Shown here one piece after another: positions 1-5,416 of a DNA stretch of 7,036 bases (the first letter of the stretch is position 1; every line of letters starts with the position of its first letter). The notes beneath the pieces were generated by a model. The model searched no databases, was not told where the DNA came from, and saw only the letters and a list, made by a program, of their open reading frames with translations. The DNA lies in contig DATANP010000406.1 in assembly GCA_036266195.1 (NCBI GenBank), forward strand, positions 1 to 7,036, given 5' to 3'. The DNA comes from DATMER01 sp036266195. Its GTDB lineage: Bacteria > Acidobacteriota > Thermoanaerobaculia > Multivoradales > UBA5704. The position numbers were made by a program, and so were the translations under genes.

Positions 1-224
1 ACCTCCAGACACGGCTCCGAGCCCTCGGCCTCCCAGATCGGCTCCTCGAAGAAGAACACCCGCCGGTCGCGGGCGAAGCGGCTCATCAGGTGCTGCGGCC
101 GCTGATATACGAAGTCCCAGCGCAGGTGGGACAGGCAGACAAGGTCCGGCCTGGAGCCGGGATCGGACCCGCCCCGCGCGGTGGTCGGGGCGGGGGGAAC
201 GGGTCGGTCGTCAGAAAGCAGCAT
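1..224 (-). CDS. Glycosyltransferase, N-terminal part (runs off the window)
   Basis: This is a partial gene read leftwards from ATG at 224-222, with 74 complete codons before the window edge. After a Pro/Gly-rich stretch of about 25 residues comes DLVCLSHLRWDFVYQRPQHL (residues 27-46), then an RVFFFEEPIWE segment. I recognise this as the N-terminal beta strand and following helix of a family of GT-B-fold glycosyltransferases, which transfer a sugar from an activated donor in the cytoplasm. Donor and acceptor cannot be read from this fragment. The start overlaps the last 14 nt of the upstream glycosidase gene and is preceded by a GAAGAGGAGAG-type ribosome site lying inside that gene, so the two are very likely co-transcribed and translationally coupled. 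A later start near residue 27 is possible. The catalytic C-terminal half lies outside the window, so the product class is secure only to family level. Confidence 0.8.
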   Translation of the reverse strand, partial: MLLSDDRPVPPAPTTARGGSDPGSRPDLVCLSHLRWDFVYQRPQHLMSRFARDRRVFFFEEPIWEAEGSEPCLE

Positions 225-1392
225 GCTCGCTCTCCTCTTCCGGCGCCCTGTCGTCCAGGTCGTCCGAAGATCGGTTCAGATTCGTCGTTTCATCTCTCAT
301 GAGCTCGTCCTGGCGCGCCAGCTCCTGCGCCAGATCCATGCAGGCCTCCCGGTTTCCCGAGTGGCCCGCGTACCCCCACAGCCCTGTCTCGCAATGCCGG
401 TCGTCGTCCCAGCCCGGATAGTCGAGGATCGGATACAGGCAGATCCCCTCCACCGGCACCCCCGCTCGACGCGCGGCCCGCGCCTCCTCGGCCACGTAAC
501 GCAGCCAGGGAGCGCGCCCCGACCCCTGGTCGCCCGTCTCGGAGATCAGGATCGTCCGGCCGTATCGCTGCCAGACCTCCTGCAGGATCTCCCGAAGCGG
601 GCGGTACCGCAGATCCCCCCGCCACACCGTGGGCCCGTCCAGGACCCATTGATTCGTCGGATAGAAGTTGACGCCCAGGACGTCGAGATACCGCTCATCC
701 CCCCCGAGTTGGGGCCAGAGCCGGCCCGCGAGCATGTCCCAGGTCTGGAACTGCGCCAGGCGATGACCTTCCGCTGCAAGCTCGCTGCCCGGCACCGTGG
801 GGTCCCCCACGACGTTGATACCCGGTTCCGCTTGCAGGAATCGCGCCCGCCCGTCCACGCTCCAGATCGCCTCGATCGCCGACAGGCTGGCGCGCGCGAG
901 CTGCGTCTTGAGCTCGAACCCGCGGCCCGTCGCGAACGGGTTCAGATAGGCCACGTCCCCGCCGGCCCACGACCAGAAGGAGATCTCGTTGATCGGGCAG
1001 TAGAAGCCCGGCTCGTCCGTCTCCGACGCGATCACCCGCGCCACCGCCCGGGCGTACTCGGTAAAACGGTCCACGAGCTCCGGAGTGAAGATGTCCAGCC
1101 CGTCCGGCCACCCGTAGTGGCAGAGGTCCCAGATCACCTGGACCCCCGCGTCCCGCGCCGCCCGCACCATCGGCAGCAGGCTCGACATGTCGTAGCGCCC
1201 CGGCGAGCGCTCCACCAGGTGCCAGCGCACCCCTTCCCTCGCCGTCCGGATGCCCGCGCGCCGCAGCCGCGCATAGTCGGCCGCCGCGTGCACGTCGTGC
1301 CGGGTGGCCGCGATCAGATCCAGCCGTCTTCCGTCAGGTCGCTTATGGCAGGAGCATTCGAACCCTGCAATCCAGTAGCTCTTCGTCAGCAC
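211..1392 (-). CDS. GH1-like (clan GH-A) glycoside hydrolase
   Basis: A 393-residue protein resembling beta-glucosidase/beta-galactosidase (GH1-like) enzymes with a TIM-barrel fold. The visible landmarks are in barrel order: the FECSCHKRPDGRRLDLI segment near the N-terminus (residues 11-27), IWDLCHYGWP (87-96), YCPINEISFWS (131-141) with N135-E136 as the expected acid/base pair, VNFYPTNQW (241-249), and ILISETG (281-287) with E285 as the expected nucleophile. Both catalytic acids are therefore present. There is no signal peptide, so it should be cytoplasmic. It is somewhat shorter than classical GH1 enzymes (roughly 450 residues) and ends in a charged, low-complexity tail (about 365-393) that overlaps the next gene. 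The start is GTG at 1392, with AGAGGGA just upstream. Pairing with a glycosyltransferase suggests a job in assembling or trimming a cell glycan rather than sugar catabolism; this is inference and the substrate is unknown. Confidence 0.85.
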   Translation of the reverse strand: MLTKSYWIAGFECSCHKRPDGRRLDLIAATRHDVHAAADYARLRRAGIRTAREGVRWHLVERSPGRYDMSSLLPMVRAARDAGVQVIWDLCHYGWPDGLDIFTPELVDRFTEYARAVARVIASETDEPGFYCPINEISFWSWAGGDVAYLNPFATGRGFELKTQLARASLSAIEAIWSVDGRARFLQAEPGINVVGDPTVPGSELAAEGHRLAQFQTWDMLAGRLWPQLGGDERYLDVLGVNFYPTNQWVLDGPTVWRGDLRYRPLREILQEVWQRYGRTILISETGDQGSGRAPWLRYVAEEARAARRAGVPVEGICLYPILDYPGWDDDRHCETGLWGYAGHSGNREACMDLAQELARQDELMRDETTNLNRSSDDLDDRAPEEESEHAAF

Positions 1393-1458
1393 CTCAATCC
1401 CTCTTCACACACTCGCGGGAGCCATATTGCAAGAAGGGGACCACCGGAAGGAAGCAGA

Positions 1459-1495
1459 GATCTTTTAGGATCTTAGTCTACACAAGAACGTTCTT
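1459..1495. promoter_or_regulatory. Possible operator/promoter region: direct repeat plus palindrome
   Basis: In the divergent spacer, GATCTT occurs at 1459-1464 and again at 1469-1474, exactly 10 nt apart (about one helical turn). It is followed by TAGTCT at 1474-1479, which fits a degenerate -10 box, and by the perfect 12-nt palindrome AAGAACGTTCTT at 1484-1495. The same TAGTCT hexamer precedes the lipoprotein gene at 5921-5926. No good -35 box is visible. The layout fits a regulated promoter reading rightwards into the small ORF, with a leader of about 90 nt. This is an inference from base patterns only. Confidence 0.3.
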
Positions 1496-1557
1496 CTGGC
1501 ACCTTTGGGGTGAGGCCGGACGCCCGCGGCCACGGAGGCCGATGGGCAGTTCGTCCT

Positions 1558-1565
1558 GGAGGAGG
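1558..1565 (+). promoter_or_regulatory. Strong ribosome binding site of the small ORF
   Basis: GGAGGAGG lies 9 nt before ATG 1575 and is separated from it by a T6 run and CCC. It is an extended match to the anti-SD sequence, and it is the main reason for regarding the 36-codon ORF downstream as translated. Confidence 0.65.
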
Positions 1566-1574
1566 TTTTTTCCC

Positions 1575-1685
1575 ATGACTGGTGCAATCTGGAGCGTGTT
1601 GATGGACTGGATCGGGACCCTGGGCAGCCTGGCGTCGATCTCCGAAGACTCCGGAGGCGGGATGGACCCGAACGGCCACCATTGA
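1575..1685 (+). CDS. Small peptide, 36 residues, upstream of the TPR gene
   Basis: A 36-codon ORF (ATG 1575, TGA 1683-1685). The peptide starts MTGAIWSVLMDWIGTLGSLA (residues 1-20) and ends SISEDSGGGMDPNGHH. The first 22 residues are hydrophobic to amphipathic with two Trp and no Lys or Arg; the tail is acidic and Gly-rich, with a DPNG turn. It has no positively charged residue except two His, so it is not a classical Sec signal peptide. Support comes from the near-ideal GGAGGAGG site 9 nt upstream and a perfect intrinsic terminator starting 22 nt after the stop, which together make a complete miniature transcription unit. It sits directly before, and on the same strand as, a TPR protein. A signalling or ligand peptide for that protein is an attractive guess but unproven; a leader peptide or structured small RNA is the main alternative. 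I do not recognise a named family. Confidence 0.55.
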   Translation: MTGAIWSVLMDWIGTLGSLASISEDSGGGMDPNGHH

Positions 1686-1706
1686 CTCCCACGCTCCCCC
1701 AAACCT

Positions 1707-1745
1707 GACACCGGCGAACCCTTTTTTCGCCGGTGTCCCTTTTTT
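1707..1745 (+). terminator. Intrinsic terminator after the small ORF
   Basis: GACACCGGCGAA (1707-1718) pairs perfectly with TTCGCCGGTGTC (1726-1737) around a 7-nt loop, giving a 12-bp GC-rich stem followed by CC and six T (1740-1745). On the minus strand no T-tract follows the stem, so it acts rightwards. It separates the small ORF from the TPR gene, which starts 53 nt beyond the T-tract, so the TPR gene must have its own promoter or depend on read-through. Confidence 0.85.
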
Positions 1746-1798
1746 CGACCTTGAAGCAACTTACTCTAGAGAAGGTGGACGTGGACAAAGGAGCGCCG

Positions 1799-3136
1799 AT
1801 GGCAGAACACCCCCATCCTGATCGAGCGACCCTGGTGAAGTTCTCCGGCGGCGGCCTGGGACCCGAAGAGGCCGCGTGGATCGAGAAGCACCTGCGCAGC
1901 GGGTGCGCCGTCTGCCAGAAGACCGTCGACGACCTCCTGCCGAGCCTCGATCCGCCGGAGCGCGCCGGCCTGGACTGGGAGGACGACGACGCCTGGAAGC
2001 CGATCGTCTCCTACCTGGAGCAGTGCGTGTCGTTGATCCGCCTGGAGCGCGAGGATGCCTCGCGCCTGGCCGACGAGCTCCTCGGCCGCATGCCCTGGGA
2101 TCTCACCCCTCCGGGCCGGTACCACACCTTCGGGGTCTGTGAACGGCTCGTCGAGCGCAGCTTCGAAGCGGGCTTCCAGGACCCGGCCCGGGCCGTGGAG
2201 ATCGCGGAGCTCGCCATCCGCCTCGCCGACGGACTCGACGCCGAAGCCTACGGTCCCGCCGTGGTCTACGACCTCAAGGCGCGCGCCTGGGCCTACCTGG
2301 GCAACGCCCGGCGGATCAGCTCCGACCTCACCGGCGCCGAACAGGCGCTGGCCCAGGCCGCGGCCCTGGCCGAGCAGGGTTCCGCCGACCCCCTGGAAGA
2401 GGCCCGCATCCTCGACCTCAAGGCCTCCCTGCTCAGCGACCAGGGCTGGTTCGAGCGCGCCGCCGACCTCCTGGACGTCGTCATCGACATCTATGAAGAG
2501 ATCCGCGAGCCCCACCGCAAGGGCAGAGCCCTGATCAGCCAGGCCCTCTTCCTCAGCTATGCGGGCCGGCCGGAGCGCACCGTGGTCCTCATCCGCCAGG
2601 GCCTCGACCTCATCGACGCCGGCGAGGAGCCGCGCCTCGTGCTCATGGCCCGGCACAACCTCGCCTGGGCGCTCAACGACTGCGGCCGGCCCGAGGAGGC
2701 GCGGCAGCACCTCGAAAGCTTCCGCCACACCTATGGCGACTTCCCGGACCCCTGGACCGCGCTCCGCCTCTCCTGGCTCGAAGGCCGCATCGCGGCCGGC
2801 CTGGGCAAGCCTGACGAGGCCGATCGGCTGCTCCGGGACGTGCGCGAGCGTTTCGTCGAGCAGGCGCTCGGCTACGACGCCTCCATGGTCACCCTCGACC
2901 TGGCCTCGCTCTATCTTGGCGAAGGACGGACCGCCGAAGTTCGCCAGCTCGCGGCCGAGATGCTGCCGATCTTCCTCTCCCAGGACGTCCACCGCCAGGC
3001 CCTCGCCGCCCTCGCCGCGTTCCAGCGCGCCGCCGAGACCGACCTCGCCACCCCGCGCCTCGTCCAGGAGATCGCCACCTACCTGAGGCGGGCACGGCGC
3101 AACCCGCGCCTGGCGTTCCGGGGCTCGGAAGGGTAA
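1799..3136 (+). CDS. Zinc-finger (anti-sigma-like) plus TPR repeat protein
   Basis: A 445-residue cytoplasmic protein. The N-terminus carries an anti-sigma-type zinc motif: H6 in an HPD segment, then H31-x4-C36-x2-C39 (HLRSGCAVC). A linker rich in Asp/Glu/Pro follows (about 45-66). From about residue 110 to the end it is all-helical with TPR-like repeats, approximately 155-192, 204-235, 242-275, 281-312, 320-355 and 361-405. There is no membrane segment and no recognisable enzyme motif. Proteins of this build usually act as sensors or scaffolds: the zinc part can bind a partner such as a sigma factor, and the TPR superhelix binds peptide or protein ligands. That role here is inferred. I chose ATG 1799 because AAAGGAG (1787-1793) sits 5 nt upstream. 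An in-frame start at 1733 would fall inside the terminator stem. It follows the 36-residue peptide gene, which makes a peptide/TPR pair worth considering. Confidence 0.8.
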   Translation: MAEHPHPDRATLVKFSGGGLGPEEAAWIEKHLRSGCAVCQKTVDDLLPSLDPPERAGLDWEDDDAWKPIVSYLEQCVSLIRLEREDASRLADELLGRMPWDLTPPGRYHTFGVCERLVERSFEAGFQDPARAVEIAELAIRLADGLDAEAYGPAVVYDLKARAWAYLGNARRISSDLTGAEQALAQAAALAEQGSADPLEEARILDLKASLLSDQGWFERAADLLDVVIDIYEEIREPHRKGRALISQALFLSYAGRPERTVVLIRQGLDLIDAGEEPRLVLMARHNLAWALNDCGRPEEARQHLESFRHTYGDFPDPWTALRLSWLEGRIAAGLGKPDEADRLLRDVRERFVEQALGYDASMVTLDLASLYLGEGRTAEVRQLAAEMLPIFLSQDVHRQALAALAAFQRAAETDLATPRLVQEIATYLRRARRNPRLAFRGSEG

Positions 3137-3214
3137 AATTTACCTGCTGTCGCGACGGAATTTCATCCTGGACGCCACGCCGGGCCCGGCGATCCCCTGC
3201 GGCCTCCGATCCGG

Positions 3215-3229
3215 TATCCTTCGCGCTCG
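3215..3229 (+). promoter_or_regulatory. Possible -10 box giving a leaderless ycaQ mRNA
   Basis: TATCCT at 3215-3220 lies 9 nt before ATG 3230, and no Shine-Dalgarno sequence lies between them. This spacing would place the transcription start at or next to the ATG, as in leaderless genes of GC-rich bacteria. TAGTCT before the lipoprotein gene at 5936 is placed the same way. The -35 region is not recognisable. Confidence 0.35.
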
Positions 3230-4420
3230 ATGCCATCCATCGTCCCCGTCGCCACCGCCCGCCGGCTCCTTCTCGGGGCCCAGGGCCTCCTCGACGACCC
3301 GCGCGGCCGCGTTACCGCCGACCGTCTCTACAACCTCATCGAGCGCATGGGCTTCGTCCAGATCGACTCCATCAACGTCGTGGAGCGGGCCCATCACCTG
3401 ACCCTCGTCTCGCGCCTCCAGAGCTACCGGCCCGCCCTCTTCGACCGGCTCCTGGAGCGCGAGCGTCGCCTGTTCGAGCACTGGACCCACGACGCCTCGG
3501 CCATCCCCACCCTCTGGTATCCCCACTGGCGCTTCCGCTTCGAGCGCTACCGCCGGAAGGTGCGGGAACACCCCTGGTGGAAGGAGAGGATCGGCCCGCA
3601 TCCGGACGACCTGATCGACCGGGTCCGCGAGCGGCTCGTGCAGGACGGCCCCCTGATGACCCGCGACTTCGAGGACACCCGCGACGACGGCGCCGACCGC
3701 ACCTGGTGGGGCTGGAAGCCGGAGAAGGCCGCCCTCGAATACCTCTGGCGAACCGGCGAGGCCGCCATCGTCGGCCGGGTCAACTTCCACAAGGTCTACG
3801 ACCTGGCCGAGCGGGCCCTCCCCGAAGCCCACCACGCTCCCAGGCCGACCGACGAGGAGCACCTGGACTGGGCCTGCCGCACCGCCATCGAGCGCCTGGG
3901 CGTCGCCAGCGCCGACGAGATCACCGCCTTCTGGCGCGCCACCGACCTGGTCGAGGTCAGGCCCTGGTGCGAGCGGGCTGCCGCGCGGGGCGAGATCGTG
4001 CCGGTCAAGGTCGAGGCCATGGACGGCTCGGTCCGCAACGCCTACGCCGTGCCGGACTGGGAAGAGCGGGCCGCCGCCCTGCCTCCGGCGCCGCCGCGCA
4101 TCCGCCTGCTCAGCCCCTTCGACCCCATCCTCCGGGACCGCAAAAGGTCCCTCCGGCTCTTCGGCTTCGACTATCGCTTCGAAGCCTTCGTCCCGGCGCC
4201 GCAGCGGCGCTACGGCTACTACGTCCTGCCCATCCTGGAAGGCGAGCGCCTCGTCGGCCGCCTGGACCCCAAGCTCTATCGAGAGGAAGGGAGGCTCGAA
4301 ATCCGCCAGGTCTGGTGGGAGCCCGGCGTCCGATCGAGCAAGGCCAGGGACCTCCGACTGGAAGCGGCCGTGGAACGGCTCGCCCGCTTCACGGGCGCGG
4401 AGAGTTGGACCCTCCCATAA
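3230..4420 (+). CDS. ycaQ: YcaQ-type DNA glycosylase (HTH_42 family)
   Basis: A 396-residue protein, full length for the YcaQ/AlkZ winged-helix family (PF06224). These monofunctional DNA glycosylases hydrolyse the N-glycosidic bond of damaged bases; the E. coli member opens interstrand crosslinks and removes N7-alkylated purines. The catalytic motif region reads FVQIDSINVVERAHHLTL (42-59) with Q44-I45-D46, matching the Q-x-D form of the YcaQ branch rather than the Q-x-Q form of the Streptomyces AlkZ branch. Other family landmarks are HWTHDASAIP (84-93), LLSPFDPILRDRKR (293-306) and FGFDYRFEAFVPAPQRRYGY (311-330). No export signal is seen, as expected for a DNA repair enzyme. The start at ATG 3230 has no SD site and looks leaderless. 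The gene stands alone between the TPR gene and the Cys-rich genes, with no repair partner visible. Confidence 0.92.
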   Translation: MPSIVPVATARRLLLGAQGLLDDPRGRVTADRLYNLIERMGFVQIDSINVVERAHHLTLVSRLQSYRPALFDRLLERERRLFEHWTHDASAIPTLWYPHWRFRFERYRRKVREHPWWKERIGPHPDDLIDRVRERLVQDGPLMTRDFEDTRDDGADRTWWGWKPEKAALEYLWRTGEAAIVGRVNFHKVYDLAERALPEAHHAPRPTDEEHLDWACRTAIERLGVASADEITAFWRATDLVEVRPWCERAAARGEIVPVKVEAMDGSVRNAYAVPDWEERAAALPPAPPRIRLLSPFDPILRDRKRSLRLFGFDYRFEAFVPAPQRRYGYYVLPILEGERLVGRLDPKLYREEGRLEIRQVWWEPGVRSSKARDLRLEAAVERLARFTGAESWTLP

Positions 4421-4456
4421 GACTCTCCTCGGAAGGCTCTGGCGGAAAAACAAGCC

Positions 4457-4480
4457 GGAGGAGTAGAGTTGAAGCATGCG
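4457..4480 (+). promoter_or_regulatory. Conserved 24-nt element upstream of the first Cys-rich gene (copy A)
   Basis: GGAGGAGTAG, two variable bases, TTGA, one variable base, then GCATGCG. The same element occurs at 5055-5078 with 21 of 24 bases identical. It ends 31 nt before the start codon here and 29 nt before it in the second copy. It contains TAGAGT (4464-4469), a plausible -10 box, and a GCATGC palindrome. It is probably a shared promoter or leader element for the paralogous pair, although simple co-duplication with the genes is possible. Confidence 0.45.
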
Positions 4481-4511
4481 AGGAGTTCCAACAACGCAAA
4501 AGGAGGGGCTG

Positions 4512-4964
4512 ATGAAAACAAGATCCACCGTCGCCTGTGCTCTCCTCTTCCTGTCGGTCGCCGGCTTCGCCCAGACGTCGACCCGAGCCTCACTCTCCCC
4601 GGAGGCCGTCGCCGCCATCCTCGGGACGCCTGCGGCCTCGGGCTCCTGCGGGGCTCAACCGCTCTTCGCCAAGACTCCGCCTGTGCAGAACTACTCGAGC
4701 TGCACGGCCCAATGTGAATACGTCACGGTCTCCTGCCCGACGGGCACGATCGACTGCTCAGCGGTCAACACTACCTGCCCGAGTGCTCCCGGGTACGTGA
4801 CCTGCACCACCAGCACGGGCACCACCACGATCTCGTGCCCAGCGTGCTGCCCCGACGGCACCCTGCGGCAGGAAGCCTGCTGCCAGTGCCAGCAGACGAA
4901 CGACTGCTTTGCCTGCTGCCGCTGCCAGGGCGGTACGATCGGCTACTGCGCCTTCAACTGCTGA
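4512..4964 (+). CDS. Exported Cys-rich protein, long paralogue
   Basis: A 150-residue precursor with a Sec signal peptide (MKTRSTVACALLFLSVAGFA, cleavage expected after residue 20). A short conserved segment, LSPEA-x-AAILG-x-PAA-x-GSC (28-46), follows. The mature part carries 19 cysteines. The middle (64-113) is Thr/Ser/Cys-rich with Cys about every seven residues at 68, 75, 82 and 89, then 98. The end (123-150) is dense: CC-x-C-x5-C-x2-CC-x-C-x7-C. The cysteine density suggests a disulfide-stapled or metal-binding protein outside the cytoplasm. I do not recognise a characterised family. The start at ATG 4512 is chosen for AGGAGGGG at 4501-4508 and the signal peptide it exposes; the in-frame ATG at 4476 adds 12 residues that would spoil the signal peptide. 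The gene at 5108 is its shorter paralogue. Confidence 0.75.
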   Translation: MKTRSTVACALLFLSVAGFAQTSTRASLSPEAVAAILGTPAASGSCGAQPLFAKTPPVQNYSSCTAQCEYVTVSCPTGTIDCSAVNTTCPSAPGYVTCTTSTGTTTISCPACCPDGTLRQEACCQCQQTNDCFACCRCQGGTIGYCAFNC

Positions 4965-4990
4965 CCCCTACCCTCCCTTCCAAGACAGAT

Positions 4991-5012
4991 GCGGGCTCCT
5001 CCGGGAGCCCGC
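4991..5012 (+). terminator. Strong hairpin after the first Cys-rich gene (terminator-like, no T-tract)
   Basis: GCGGGCTCC pairs perfectly with GGAGCCCGC around a TCCG tetraloop, 27 nt after the stop codon. The position fits a transcription terminator or 3'-end stabilising hairpin, but no run of T follows on either strand, so Rho-independent termination is uncertain. Confidence 0.45.
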
Positions 5013-5037
5013 GTGCGCGAGAGTTGGACGCTGTGAG

Positions 5038-5078
5038 CTGACGCCAAGCGAGTTGGAGGAGTAGTATTGACGCATGCG
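5038..5078 (+). promoter_or_regulatory. Conserved upstream element (copy B) with candidate promoter
   Basis: Positions 5055-5078 repeat the element seen at 4457-4480. CTGACG at 5038-5043 (four of six matches to TTGACA) lies 18 nt before TAGTAT at 5062-5067, a reasonable sigma70-type promoter for the shorter Cys-rich gene and the cpYpsA gene coupled to it. In copy A the equivalent -35 position is weaker and the spacing longer. Confidence 0.4.
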
Positions 5079-5107
5079 TAACCTTCTCTTGGCACAAAGG
5101 AGAGGAT

Positions 5108-5416
5108 ATGAAGAAAACATGGATCGTCGCCTGTGCTCTTCTCTTCGTCTCGGTCGCCGGCTTTGCCCAGGCGCCAAGCCCAGCCCCACTCTCACCCGAG
5201 GCTCGTGCCGCGATCCTGGGCGAACCTGCGGCCACGGGCTCCTGCGCGACACAACCGGCCGGGATACCCTTCGCCACAACGCCTGCACCGAAGGCCGCCA
5301 CCTGTTCCGGGCCCTTGCATGAATATTCCTGCTGCATGTGCAGTCAGACGAACGACTGCTTCTACTGTTGCATCTGCGCGGGTGGCTCGATCACCCTTTG
5401 CTCCAGGTGCGGATAG
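5108..5416 (+). CDS. Exported Cys-rich protein, short paralogue
   Basis: A 102-residue precursor. The signal peptide (MKKTWIVACALLFVSVAGFA) and the following LSPEA-x-AAILG-x-PAA-x-GSC segment (28-46) are almost identical to those of the gene at 4512. The C-terminal cysteine block (75-101) has the same spacing, CC-x-C-x5-C-x2-CC-x-C-x7-C, with QTNDCF shared. It lacks the Thr/Cys-rich middle (about 50 residues) of its paralogue and carries 11 mature cysteines. AAAGGAG at 5096-5102 lies 5 nt before the ATG. The stop codon (TAG 5414-5416) overlaps the likely GTG start of the cpYpsA gene, so the two are probably one transcript and translationally coupled. The protein is expected in the periplasm or outside the cell. 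Function is unknown; disulfide-stabilised structure or metal binding is a guess from the cysteines. Confidence 0.75.
   Translation: MKKTWIVACALLFVSVAGFAQAPSPAPLSPEARAAILGEPAATGSCATQPAGIPFATTPAPKAATCSGPLHEYSCCMCSQTNDCFYCCICAGGSITLCSRCG

Noticed and set aside
181..1476. Long open frame on the plus strand across the glycosidase gene
   Set aside because: It is a GC-rich shadow: the peptide is Arg/Pro/His-rich with no recognisable motif, while the minus strand encodes a full glycosidase with both catalytic acids.
1465..1788. Minus-strand open frames in the divergent spacer
   Set aside because: They run through the terminator stem and against the small ORF, have Arg/Ser-rich products and no ribosome site.
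1766..2992. Long minus-strand open frame opposite the TPR gene
   Set aside because: The composition is typical of antisense to an Ala/Leu-rich helical protein, no SD site or family motif is seen, and the plus-strand product has a convincing zinc motif and TPR pattern.
3178..3191. Perfect 14-nt palindrome CGCCGGGCCCGGCG between the TPR and ycaQ genes
   Set aside because: It has no loop and no T-tract, so it is a poor terminator; in DNA of this GC content such a palindrome may well arise by chance.
3140..4618. 492-codon minus-strand open frame opposite ycaQ
   Set aside because: It covers the whole of a clear YcaQ family gene and the start of the next gene; its sequence is Gly/Val/Asp-rich with no domain. 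High GC explains the lack of stops.
4400..5029. GAGAGTTGGAC present at 4400-4410 and 5019-5029, upstream of both Cys-rich genes
   Set aside because: Only 11 nt match, the first copy is inside the ycaQ coding end, and distances to the start codons differ (112 and 89 nt). It could mark a duplication boundary but is too weak to call.
4512..5416. RiPP precursor pair (conserved leader plus Cys-rich core)
   Set aside because: The N-termini are Sec signal peptides rather than RiPP leaders, and no modification enzyme (radical SAM, LanM, YcaO) is seen in the window.
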